Of a stretch of 20,076 bases of DNA, positions 14,701-20,076 are shown one piece after another (within the stretch, counting starts at the first letter, position 1; each line of letters opens with the position of its first letter). The stretch is from JABDGZ01 sp964483785 (lineage in GTDB: Bacteria; Omnitrophota; Gorgyraeia; Zapsychrales; Fredricksoniimonadaceae): NCBI GenBank assembly GCA_964483785.1, contig CAZACW010000041.1, positions 1 to 20,076 on the forward strand. The letters run 5' to 3'. The notes under the pieces are model-generated. The model saw only the letters and a program-made list of their open reading frames with translations. It made no database searches and was not told the origin of the DNA. The translations under genes and the position numbers were made by a program.

Positions 14701-17020
14701 CAACACTGCGCATCCGAAAATACCGTTGTAAAATGGGAAGAGGAGATGATAGGAATTCTCGCGCGGCATTGAGATTGACGGAACGATCGTCCGTGATAAG
14801 ATACCCGCCTTTTTTAATGGCGCTTGCGATCACATGGATAAATTTTGGATAATTTAAGGGCAGATCAAAACCGGCATTTTGAAAATAAATGTCAAATCCC
14901 ATTTTTAAAATGGAACGCAGCAAAGGGCTGTAGATTTGCGGACTGGTGAGCTCATCGGTATGGACAAAATAAATGGAGTATTCTCTTGCCGGCAAACCCA
15001 ATATCGGGCTGTTAAATTTCAGGACCAAACTACCGTCTTGGGTCTCAACACGGATGTCCTCGCGCCGCAAGCCAAGGGATTTCAATTCCGCGACCAGACA
15101 GTCATAATAAAATTCGCGGTTATGGTAAAATTTATCTCCTAACCCGGCAAAGCCTTCTCGGAGCTTTTCTTGTCGATAGAGCTCTCTGACAGGGCCGCCA
15201 TCTGCCATATAAGGACCGTCCCAATATTGATCCAAAAACGACGAGAAAGAATGCGCATCGATCATTCTTTCAGGCTGAGAGATGCCCCTGAACCTGTCCA
15301 CCATGTAAATGCGCGTTGCATGGGTGGCTGTCAGCACGTTGGTGATGTCCACTCCGGATCCGCCGTAGAAAACACTGAGCTCCTTGTTCTCTGGATTAAC
15401 GACCCTCCTGATGCTTTCATAATATCTGAATATCTCCGGATCCATAATATCAAATGCCTCATGAGGGAAAACACTTCTATAAAGAACCTGCCAAGGAGTC
15501 AAGGCATTTTTATACATGGTGTCCAAAAGATTGCCGTCCCCCTCTAAAGAAGAGGTCTGGGCAATGGCATAATTGTCAACAGCCATGTCTGCCATCAGCC
15601 CTTTTTCTCTTTTTGAGATGGAAATGCCTGAATCCTCAATAAGCTCAACCCATCGGCCCTTATCCTGCGGCCCTGTAAAGCTGAATTCATAATGTTTAAG
15701 ATATTCCAAAAACGCCAGATAAGCGTCTTCAGCAAAATCCTGGGCCGAACGCCTTGCCAGCATGGCCTTACTGGCCGTATCCGACGCGCTTAATTCAACT
15801 GTTTCTTGAAAAATATGCTGAGGATTTGAAGGCACTTGATCAGCCATGGCAAAGTCGAGGCGGGTATTGAGGAAGGTCGCCCCGCCGGAGAAATATTTTC
15901 TTGGGAACATTCCCTGATTCTTGCTCTGCAAAGCTTGAGCCAAAGGATTTTCGTCTTCCTTTATATAATTAAACACACCTTTCTTGAAGGCTTGCAGGTA
16001 CCGCTGATAAATAACCTCCACAACCCCCGGGGTTGTGATGGTTATTCCTTGGATTTTGTTCTTGTTAGCATATACGGCAGTCAGTATGCTGTCCTTGATC
16101 TTCTTCTTGTACCAAGTAGCTAAGATCAAGCTGTTATAGACCTGACGAAGCTGGGCGAAGTTGACTCCGGTATTAACTTCTTTCGTCAATTCAGGAATGA
16201 CAATCTCACGGATCATTTGCGAGCCCATCACGCGGATGTTGGGGTCCTTCAAAATGGGGACTGTCCCCTTATCATTGTTTACCGGGGGACTGTCCCCATT
16301 TTGCGAAACAGAAATACCCGAGGGCAGGACCCCAACATCCCCGTGCTTGGCTTTCGATAAATAATCTTCTTCCAACATGACCTTAAGCTTGGATTCCACC
16401 ACATAGGCCGTTCCCGCTTTCGCGTTTTCATACACCACTGCCTTCTCAGGCACGATCCAGACCTTGTTAAACGTATTTACCGGTATATTGGTTGTACCAA
16501 ATCTCTTAGCCGCTTGGGCATACACCTCCTTCCAAAACTTCTTCCCTGTCTCCCCTTCTGGATAAATCAAGCTCGATGTTATTTGCTTGAGCATGTAGTC
16601 TTCGGCCAGCAAATCGCGGCCCATCTCTGTCTTACCAAAGGCATCGGGGATAATTCTGTTCTTCTCATAAGGAGATAGATTCACCCACAAGTCTTTCTCA
16701 GGTATGGTCAATGAGGCTAAAAAATATTTGATCAGTTTGGTGGATTGTTCTTTTAAGGATTCTTGGGCAGCGCTTTGACGGGAGGATTGATCACCTTGGT
16801 CTAAGATAAAATCGAAACGAAAAGGATTATCTGGATGGACTTTAAGGCCTTTAAGAATCGGTGGATTAAAAGCAGGGCTTAACGCGACCATGGTCCCGGG
16901 TGCCGGCAAAACGAATTCCCCGCCTGAAGGCGAGGCAAGCTGGCCTTGGGCCGCGGGCAAAGGGCCTGCAACATCCAGGGTAAAAGCCAATATTGTAAAA
17001 ATGACCGTCTTTTTCCACAT
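8792..17020 (-). CDS. giant exported multi-domain protein (methyltransferase-like, HAD, GNAT-like and CheD-like modules)
   Basis: 2742 residues; function unknown. Start ATG 17020 (MWKKTVIFT) begins a clear signal peptide of about 26-28 residues and has GAGGTGG five bases upstream. A GTG start at 17062 would translate the upstream palindrome and hide the signal peptide. Domains, rough residues: conserved N-module ~30-388 (PAPGTMVALSPAFNPPILKG, then NTFNKVWIVPEKAVVYE, then PRKYFSGG); Rossmann/methyltransferase-like 1 ~530-760 (FYGGSGVDITNVL); HAD halves in swapped order ~860-1125 (S893, K928 and D953, then D1020/D1022); SAM methyltransferase 2 ~1130-1340 (GxGxG at 1192-1196, NPGGKLIITHY); helical region ~1350-1750 with no recognised fold; second swapped HAD ~1759-2026 (T1803, K1836 and E1863/D1864, then D1938/D1940); GNAT-like 1 ~2045-2180 (QRQGYGRRLL); CheD-like ~2354-2450 (T2376, C2382, H2401); GNAT-like 2 ~2553-2680; C-terminal tail GFVPVIIRIRPLLNLRRFLG. 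The N-module and tail recall Omnitrophota giant proteins (memory, not a search). By hand, 60-base lines at 12061 and 12661 are 32% and 40% G+C, against 65% and 60% at 1261 (clpC) and 18061 (rpoA). No frameshift is seen. Confidence 0.9.
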   Translation of the reverse strand: MWKKTVIFTILAFTLDVAGPLPAAQGQLASPSGGEFVLPAPGTMVALSPAFNPPILKGLKVHPDNPFRFDFILDQGDQSSRQSAAQESLKEQSTKLIKYFLASLTIPEKDLWVNLSPYEKNRIIPDAFGKTEMGRDLLAEDYMLKQITSSLIYPEGETGKKFWKEVYAQAAKRFGTTNIPVNTFNKVWIVPEKAVVYENAKAGTAYVVESKLKVMLEEDYLSKAKHGDVGVLPSGISVSQNGDSPPVNNDKGTVPILKDPNIRVMGSQMIREIVIPELTKEVNTGVNFAQLRQVYNSLILATWYKKKIKDSILTAVYANKNKIQGITITTPGVVEVIYQRYLQAFKKGVFNYIKEDENPLAQALQSKNQGMFPRKYFSGGATFLNTRLDFAMADQVPSNPQHIFQETVELSASDTASKAMLARRSAQDFAEDAYLAFLEYLKHYEFSFTGPQDKGRWVELIEDSGISISKREKGLMADMAVDNYAIAQTSSLEGDGNLLDTMYKNALTPWQVLYRSVFPHEAFDIMDPEIFRYYESIRRVVNPENKELSVFYGGSGVDITNVLTATHATRIYMVDRFRGISQPERMIDAHSFSSFLDQYWDGPYMADGGPVRELYRQEKLREGFAGLGDKFYHNREFYYDCLVAELKSLGLRREDIRVETQDGSLVLKFNSPILGLPAREYSIYFVHTDELTSPQIYSPLLRSILKMGFDIYFQNAGFDLPLNYPKFIHVIASAIKKGGYLITDDRSVNLNAAREFLSSPLPILQRYFRMRSVALPRSIQFWEDRRSGPGGKDYGVRSYGILKGVLQKTGDKILIVRSRPDSVLQTMTPALAAAQMLEAEQVDWARMTYQGLADLKRKIYFRLLDQFGIKPYPATVRLMRDFKSHALVNLVGSGASKVREALTTMKISGLVDGIIDGDDVWDGRVEGKPSGRFFNKLALDNGVDPSRCVVFGDAEADMQAALAAGIPLRIALNRTNEAAKLTAAGANEVFEDVGGLTVENIQRLYQVHGGQDRMQAAIFDFDGVIGATIPLHWAAWKTVLDAFFEFRAAHLNQPLSAFTPQDERIMGGRTGFDGVKLVLNGKGIQLPDAAMIFTLRKPEGRGLTDLPEEKRKELLSARSQRRFYRRAEGNIIYIEGYGPRVHNSFWGKMYLRYAKPEGVYLSYVSSYKFVLHEVANKVIDLTPPGGRVLSEGEGPGDLASLLVHRGISVDSIDISREMTKKARYFGISQIVADSRALPYPDHYFDTVVFNESIGAMELDEVFKEAFRVLNPGGKLIITHYRRKNNMDLKEWSSLTHYLMYTENEINEALAKAGFQLSGKPQIIKRAVPILNIRFGVLMYVISAQKPDSAMTAETFMDNLGPLLPQRGADDPFIVLQHQYELWRKLLDLPREDFIQAGDVHAFARTLDKLWRDKGFEERFGSITTILTHIMASYLEKDTNQVKENYQWLTHFQEAVGQEDKMLALWSTIVGIVIHVRVEGRHEESLDNDFLIGENDHSLGILHKYILELLSHPSKDEDIFEQSVRGQDDAVRIKKEDVLLWGLVMGLDPTIHAFDEKIKVSDVNPSEIAQRMTAAKERILGNQKFQEELQKAGFGLQDAESLIKKALQITDEEWEARHLSSPYRFVMTWAFIKDIFNQRGFIDDQAWIKYPIKNKFILFALDKHYLPDFELKGDWMAEDDDDVPTLKDIFQVYDPYDPASDGYNIGLQFYNDNLRPAYARTYGTGPTDHPDAMLVSAEVAAGKVQRAKPAQMAESSVQSQEDLIRTKQRIVRQRWESGEVAGFDDIVRLIRGLYRLKIPTAVGTSSSSASLVLNGIGVRRFFKTVLDGQSVRKELRKPNPYFYRKTAFDMGFKENDLPRIVVVEDSLPGAASALEGGFGFVVGVARTKNAELRLKRLSKNGRKLDLVLTERPLARLTPQMLQTLFLRATQKTMLAVIFDMDGVISDTERDNFESWKIVYEYFLHQVGRDDWMKRYDWDYYEKHFSGKPSDAIVKEFLRLTGINLPAQRGEPLSEERIIGLADAVVKAGNAAMSSNISAQGQAGPEIGIKQNRADIERVIDHWMPQKPKPSFSKDMWLEALRVAQEPTLFFIGPEEAPLAIYLFSKEPKETLISRAYFQSSTDAIIAAKAIPSDHVYYGMLMESVGQRQGYGRRLLMKFVQDYGPANYLVGEVNYSGAMGPEAATSGRNQHEAYDFKNIGGNIYLRPPGPFKIDAAYPQENPDTAMIGKIILPQPLAFNIHQIASDIQLRQLKETQDDQGNDSIETSDGRVIVRFNDPVVETVDGVDVKKYHSIESSLTREELRQLLPPYYEIFDDLLSLAYFFGLSDLHNEADGVELIPFNDPHLYPVAREDEDGIHVGYDYIALFEQGKFAKPIMTHGVGSCTSVSIKAEKGGKIYHGLVHIFLGEDKHQTHRLADYLIKVNRLMQERGFRAESYVVDYRNTTYPAHAMDDLEKDVHKELDREGLIITFHRRFRHTAEQVVDVIVTDTGTSFHYSDRYVPGTIRKVGIVKYDWQGNAIPMDSAMTHMPRFSNATVTTTPGPDLAQIASVTDKRTIRRIINAWAPVGKKRLFPRSQLLSELAEPRRAELWYAGTPVNPQAILMASRVRYKRKNFWHILFVENSAPQQLYGLRLMRTFVDKYHDQNLMLFVVVDSPLWMTYLQRLGFGPRDPDSNFNFRLADQAQTVHRGGIDLTSVKVGANVSGIQFHLDPAQIARLQKVPGFVPVIIRIRPLLNLRRFLGCD
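16011..16045. repeat. in-frame copy of the CACAACCCC palindrome inside the giant gene
   Basis: The sequence pairs as ATAACC-(TC)-CACAACCCC around one base with GGGGTTGTG-(AT)-GGTTAT, a hairpin with one 2-base mismatch. It is translated as part of GITITTPGVVEVI. It lies between two stretches that look conserved in the N-module (YANKNKIQG and YQRYLQAFKKGVFNYI), which suggests insertion into a variable loop. Confidence 0.88.
16251..16302. repeat. in-frame GGGGACTGTCCCC inverted-repeat element inside the giant gene
   Basis: AAAATGGGGACTGTCCCC (16251-16268) faces GGGGACTGTCCCCATTTT (16285-16302). The outer parts are reverse complements, and each arm is itself a small GGGGAC/GTCCCC hairpin. On the minus strand it is translated as QNGDSPPVNNDKGTVPIL, between SGISVS and KDPNIRVMG of the N-module. 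The reading frame is kept. Confidence 0.88.
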
Positions 17021-17023
17021 ATG

Positions 17024-17054
17024 TACCACCTCAACCCCCGGGGTTGTGGAGGTA
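17024..17054 (-). promoter_or_regulatory. GC-rich hairpin that contains the ribosome binding site of the giant gene
   Basis: An imperfect palindrome of the same CACAACCCC/GGGGTTG family: a minus-strand hairpin TACCTCCACAACCCC against GGGGTTGAGGTGGTA. The Shine-Dalgarno sequence GAGGTGG (17032-17026), five bases before ATG 17020, is in the 3' arm. If the hairpin forms in mRNA it would hide the ribosome binding site, which could lower or regulate translation (inference). Confidence 0.7.
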
Positions 17055-17094
17055 ACCCCCACAGCCCCGGGGGGCAGTATTTAGATACAAGTAT

Positions 17095-17116
17095 GCAATA
17101 TTTTAAGAAATATTGC
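17095..17116. promoter_or_regulatory. AT-rich dyad upstream of the giant gene, possible operator
   Basis: GCAATATTT (17095-17103) and AAATATTGC (17108-17116) are perfect 9-bp inverted repeats with a 4-base spacer. It lies in the only stretch where the giant gene can have its own promoter, between the upstream terminator and the start. I see only weak promoter-like hexamers here. It could be an operator or a small hairpin. Confidence 0.5.
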
Positions 17117-17133
17117 CATTTTTTACATTGAAA

Positions 17134-17161
17134 TGAAAAAGCCTTCCGGGACGGAAGGCTT
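17134..17161 (-). terminator. rho-independent terminator of the rpsM-rplQ operon
   Basis: On the minus strand, AAGCCTTCC-GTCCC-GGAAGGCTT forms a perfect 9-bp stem with a 5-base loop, and the transcript then runs into a short T-run (minus-strand TTTTT, + strand A at 17136-17140). It lies about 110 bases after the rplQ stop, which separates the ribosomal operon from the giant gene. Confidence 0.92.
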
Positions 17162-17268
17162 AAAAACTGGGACACATTACATTTTCTGGAAATCTCTTAA
17201 GACGGGAAACCGGGACACATTACATTTTCAGGAAATCTCTTAAAATAATTTAATGTGTCCCAGTTTTT
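17162..17268. repeat. composite repeat with 18-bp terminal inverted repeats and an internal direct repeat
   Basis: AAAAACTGGGACACATTA (17162-17179) and TAATGTGTCCCAGTTTTT (17251-17268) are perfect reverse complements. Inside, a 34-base unit starting GGGACACATTACATTTT occurs twice, at 17167-17200 and 17210-17243, differing at only a couple of positions. The last inverted-repeat base touches the rplQ stop codon, and the other end abuts the terminator. There is no coding sequence in it. It resembles short non-autonomous palindromic elements mobilised by Y1 (REP-associated) transposases (inference). Confidence 0.85.
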
Positions 17269-17843
17269 TATTCCCCGCCGGTCTTGCGCTGAAAGAGCTT
17301 CCTGACACCGGTGGGCTTGGCCGCGGCCTTGGGCGTGGTTTTAAGGTCTGCTTTGGAGTGCGCCGGACCTGCGCCGCCGGCAGCCGGAGCCACGGGCTGG
17401 GTCTCGGCGTCGGTCACCTTGCCGGCGTCCCCTGCCGCTTTTTCTTTTTCGGCCTTGGCTGGTTTCAAATTGGTGATGATCACCCTGCTTTTTTCCGTCA
17501 ATTCCAAAAAGGCCAGCTGGGCATTGTCTCCCCCGCGCTGGACATAGGGGATGATGCGCGTATAGCCGCCGTTGCGGGACTTAAAACGCGGGGCGGTCTG
17601 GCCGAATAATCTCGAAACGAGCGCATGGTCGCACAAAATCGCAAAAGCCCGGCGGCGCGCAGCCAGGGTGTCCTTCTTGCCCAGCGTGATCAATTTTTCG
17701 ATGAGCTTGCGGGCTTCCTTGGCCTTGGCACGGGTGGTGCAAATGCGCTCTTGGACCAAGGCGGCCTTGGCCAGATCGCGCAAGGTGGCCTTTCTTAAAC
17801 TTTGATTGCGGCTTAAACGGTTGCCGGCTTTTGCGTGTCTCAT
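17268..17843 (-). CDS. rplQ: 50S ribosomal protein L17 with long C-terminal extension
   Basis: Large-subunit ribosomal protein near the peptide exit tunnel. It has 191 residues. The first ~118 are the L17 core (MRHAKAGNRLSRNQSLRKAT, then GGYTRIIPYVQRGGDNAQLAFLEL). The remaining ~70 residues are a low-complexity tail rich in A, K, P and T, compared with a usual total of about 115-130. Its start lies one base after the rpoA stop, so the two are coupled. It is the last gene of the operon and is followed by the composite repeat and the terminator. Confidence 0.97.
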   Translation of the reverse strand: MRHAKAGNRLSRNQSLRKATLRDLAKAALVQERICTTRAKAKEARKLIEKLITLGKKDTLAARRRAFAILCDHALVSRLFGQTAPRFKSRNGGYTRIIPYVQRGGDNAQLAFLELTEKSRVIITNLKPAKAEKEKAAGDAGKVTDAETQPVAPAAGGAGPAHSKADLKTTPKAAAKPTGVRKLFQRKTGGE

Positions 17844-17844
17844 A

Positions 17845-18834
17845 TTACTTGACCCTTAATTTTTTGGTGTCCACCTTCATGCCCAGATTCAGGCCCATGG
17901 CCTTGAGAATGTCCTGGATTTCCGTCAGGGATTTCTTGCCGAAATTGCGGAATTCCAGCAATTCCGGTTCCTGGCGGCGGACCAGATCGCCGATGGTCTT
18001 GATATTGGCGTCCTTGAGGCAATTGGAGGAGCGCACGGACAATTCCAGCTCGGAAATCGGCAGGCGCAGCTTGGTGTACAAGGCCTCTTCTTCGGCGGAC
18101 ACTTCCTCTTCCTGCTCCTCTTCCTCCGGCAATTGGCCGTAGGCCACAAACACGTCCAGGTGGCGCTGGAGAATATTGGCCCCGTACAACAGCGCTTCCT
18201 TGGGATTGATGGCGCCGTTGGTAAAAATTTCGACCAGCAGGCGGTCATAATCGGTGCGCTGGCCCACGCGGGTGTTTTCCACGGTGAAATTGATCTTGAC
18301 GATGGGCGTAAAAATGGAATCCACGACGATGGTGCCCACCGGGGCCCCTTCCTTTTTGTTCTGCTCCGCCGGCACATAGCCGCGGCCGCGGGAAATTTCC
18401 AGCTCCATGTTAAACGGAATGTCCTGGGTCAGGGTCAGTAAATGATGGTCGGGGTTTAAAATTTCGATGACCTCATCGGAGATGATGTCCTTGGCCTTGA
18501 GCTCGCCTTTTTTATTGGCCTTGATAAAGACCGTCTTCGGGGCCTTGGAATGGGAACGCACGACCAGGCCTTTGATGTTTAGGACAATCTCCATCACGGA
18601 TTCCATGACGCCGGTCATGGTGGAAAACTCATGCGAAACGCCTTCGATGCGGATCGAGGTGACGGCACTGCCTTCGATGGAGGAGAGCAAAATCCGCCTT
18701 AAGGAATTGCCCAAGGTCACGCCATACCCGCGCTCGAAAGGCTCAGCCACAAACTTGCCGTACGTGTTCGTATAGCTGGATTCTTCGCAGTCCAATCTCT
18801 TCGGCATTTGAAAATCGCGCCATTTGACACCCAT
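17845..18834 (-). CDS. rpoA: DNA-directed RNA polymerase subunit alpha
   Basis: Scaffold subunit for RNA polymerase assembly and for upstream promoter contacts. It has 329 residues, a normal length. The N-terminal dimerisation domain shows AEPFERGYGVTLGNSLRRILLSSIEGSAV. An acidic linker (EEEEQEEEVSAEEEA) leads to the C-terminal domain with ELSVRSSNCLKDANIKTIGDL, which carries the DNA-contacting arginine and helix-hairpin-helix. I chose ATG 18834 (MGVKWRDFQMPKRL), preceded by GGAGGG at a good distance. The frame is open upstream to 18906, but that part overlaps rpsD and is not RpoA-like. Confidence 0.98.
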   Translation of the reverse strand: MGVKWRDFQMPKRLDCEESSYTNTYGKFVAEPFERGYGVTLGNSLRRILLSSIEGSAVTSIRIEGVSHEFSTMTGVMESVMEIVLNIKGLVVRSHSKAPKTVFIKANKKGELKAKDIISDEVIEILNPDHHLLTLTQDIPFNMELEISRGRGYVPAEQNKKEGAPVGTIVVDSIFTPIVKINFTVENTRVGQRTDYDRLLVEIFTNGAINPKEALLYGANILQRHLDVFVAYGQLPEEEEQEEEVSAEEEALYTKLRLPISELELSVRSSNCLKDANIKTIGDLVRRQEPELLEFRNFGKKSLTEIQDILKAMGLNLGMKVDTKKLRVK

Positions 18835-18853
18835 GTGATTACCCTCCGTAGTG

Positions 18854-19480
18854 TTATCTTGAATACAACTCGACGACGAGCTGTTCGTTGACCTGATAGC
18901 TGACATCCTCGCGCAGCGGGACGCGGATGACCTTGATCTTCAGATTGGCGCCGTCCGCCTCCAGCCAGCCCGGGACCTTGCGTTCCTTCGTGGTCTCCAC
19001 ATTGTTCTTGATTGCGTTCATGGTCTTGCCGTCGGTCTTGATTTCGACCAAATCATTGGGCTTGACTAAGTAGGAAGCGATGTTGACGCGGCGGTTGTTG
19101 ACCCAGACATGGTTGTGGCTGACGATCTGGCGCCCGTCGGTGCGCGACTTGGCAAAGCCGGCATTAAACAGCACGCTGTCCAAGCGCCTTTCCAAAAACT
19201 GCAGCAGGATATGGCCGGTCACGCCCTTGGTGGCCGTGGCCTTCAAAAAATAATTGCGGAATTGCGTCTCCAGGACCCCGTAAATGCGCTTGATCTTCTG
19301 CTTTTCGCGCAGCTGCACCCCGAAGTTGGAGAGCTTGGCCTTTTTCAAGCCATGCTGGCCGGGCGCAAATTCCCGGCGGGCCACGGCGCATTTATGCGTG
19401 TAGCAGCGGGCCCCTTTCAAAAAAAGCTTTTCGCCTTCGCGCCGGCAAAGACGGCAATCCGGCCCTAAATCACGACCCAT
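18854..19480 (-). CDS. rpsD: 30S ribosomal protein S4, zinc-binding form
   Basis: Primary 16S rRNA binding protein of the small subunit. It has 208 residues. The N-terminus has four cysteines, C9, C12, C26 and C31, in the spacing of the zinc-binding (C+) S4 form known from Thermus. The S4 RNA-binding domain follows (LERRLDSVLFNAGFAKSRTDGRQIVSHNHVWVN). I chose ATG 19480 (MGRDLGPDC), which has AAAGGA eight bases upstream, over an in-frame TTG at 19486. Confidence 0.98.
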   Translation of the reverse strand: MGRDLGPDCRLCRREGEKLFLKGARCYTHKCAVARREFAPGQHGLKKAKLSNFGVQLREKQKIKRIYGVLETQFRNYFLKATATKGVTGHILLQFLERRLDSVLFNAGFAKSRTDGRQIVSHNHVWVNNRRVNIASYLVKPNDLVEIKTDGKTMNAIKNNVETTKERKVPGWLEADGANLKIKVIRVPLREDVSYQVNEQLVVELYSR

Positions 19481-19536
19481 CGTCAAATCCTTTCAAATTT
19501 TGATGCCTTATGAAACAGCGGCCAGCGGCCCCTGCC

Positions 19537-19971
19537 CTACACTCTTCTTTTCTTGCGTGAGCGGCACCCGTTGTGCGGGATCGGCGTCACGTCCTTGATG
19601 GAAGTCACATGCAAACCAGCGGCCACCAGCGCGCGGATCGCGGATTCGCGTCCCGAACCAGGGCCCTTGACAAATACATCGACGTTCATCAGCCCCAATT
19701 CCTTGGCCCTGCGGGCCGCATCGGTCGCGGCGATCTGGGCGGCAAAAGGGGTGGATTTCTTGGACCCGTGGAAGCCCACCAGGCCCGGCGAAGCCCAGGT
19801 GATGGTATTGCCCTGCTTGTCCGTGATGGTGATGATCGTATTGTTGAATGAGGCCTGGATGGTCGCAAGCCCCGAAGTGACCCCTTTGAGGTTTTTCTTT
19901 TTGGCTTTCGCGGCCTTTTTGACGGCCTGGTTTTGGTCTGGCTTCTGTTGTTCCGCTGGTTTGTTGGCCAT
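19537..19971 (-). CDS. rpsK: 30S ribosomal protein S11 with basic N-terminal extension
   Basis: Small-subunit platform protein. It has 144 residues. The core begins near GVTSGLATIQASFNNTIITITDKQGN and ends IKDVTPIPHNGCRSRKKRRV, the classic S11 terminus. The first ~30 residues are a K/A/Q-rich extension longer than usual. ATG 19971 has AAAGGAC upstream and lies 8 bases after the rpsM stop. Confidence 0.98.
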   Translation of the reverse strand: MANKPAEQQKPDQNQAVKKAAKAKKKNLKGVTSGLATIQASFNNTIITITDKQGNTITWASPGLVGFHGSKKSTPFAAQIAATDAARRAKELGLMNVDVFVKGPGSGRESAIRALVAAGLHVTSIKDVTPIPHNGCRSRKKRRV

Positions 19972-19979
19972 AATGTCCT

Positions 19980-20076
19980 TTAACCGCCAGCCGGCTTCTT
20001 GGCCGCTGGGGCTGCTTCTTTCTTGATGATATGTCCGACGACGGGCTTTTTGCCTTTGCGCGTGCGGGCGTTGGTC
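19980..20076 (-). CDS. rpsM: 30S ribosomal protein S13, C-terminal end only
   Basis: Only the last 31 residues are inside the window, starting TNARTRKGKKPVVGHI. TNARTRKG is the conserved C-terminal signature of S13, and the gene order before rpsK supports it. About 20 further residues (IIKKEAAPAAKKPAGG and neighbours) extend beyond the usual end. The 5' part lies beyond 20076. Confidence 0.9.
   Translation of the reverse strand, partial: TNARTRKGKKPVVGHIIKKEAAPAAKKPAGG

Noticed and set aside
17021..17062. GTG start at 17062 for the giant gene
   Set aside because: It would translate the palindrome and bury the signal peptide behind 14 extra residues; ATG 17020 has a Shine-Dalgarno sequence and a normal signal peptide N-terminus.
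17061..17077. Second GC-rich near-palindrome upstream of the giant gene (CAGCCCCGGGGGGCAG)
   Set aside because: Short and imperfect, with no matching copy elsewhere in the window, so I did not assign it to the repeat family or call it regulatory.
17162..17268. Possible CRISPR-like direct repeats
   Set aside because: Only two units with a ~10-base gap, bounded by an inverted repeat; no spacer regularity and no cas genes.

Overview
Taxon. Every gene in this window reads on the minus strand. It combines a conserved ribosomal/RNA polymerase block, a McsA-McsB-ClpC protein-arginine-kinase operon, a Lol-type lipoprotein-release transporter (so a cell with an outer membrane), and one 2742-residue exported multi-domain protein. 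The first and last parts of that protein resemble sequences I remember from very large proteins of Candidatus Omnitrophota (PVC superphylum). I infer an Omnitrophota-like genome bin. The taxon is an inference from memory, not a search result.

Layout, in transcription order from right to left. (1) 20076-17268: rpsM (3' end only), rpsK, rpsD, rpoA and rplQ, the usual alpha operon, closed by a clear rho-independent terminator at 17134-17161. (2) 17268-17024: an intergenic zone with a composite repeat bounded by an 18-bp perfect inverted repeat, the terminator, an AT-rich dyad, and a GC-rich palindrome that sits on the ribosome binding site of the next gene. (3) 17020-8792: the giant gene. It has a signal peptide, an N-terminal module, two methyltransferase-like folds, two HAD phosphatase domains whose halves are in swapped order, two GNAT-like domains and a CheD-like domain. 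Two short palindromic repeats lie inside it in frame. (4) A near-consensus sigma70 promoter at 8724-8752, then lysS, a lolC/E-type permease, lolD, and a translationally coupled DUF4258-DUF2283 pair that looks like a toxin-antitoxin module. (5) ilvE, mcsA, mcsB and clpC (cut by the window edge), tightly packed and probably one operon.

How the genes work together. Regions 1, 3 and 4 are transcriptionally separable. The core genes serve translation, lysine tRNA charging, branched-chain amino acid transamination, lipoprotein sorting, and arginine-phosphate-tagged proteolysis by ClpC. The giant gene is the accessory element. It is visibly richer in A+T than its neighbours, is bracketed by copies of one palindrome family, and is the most likely place for undescribed biology. 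There is no stretch longer than 300 bases without a gene.
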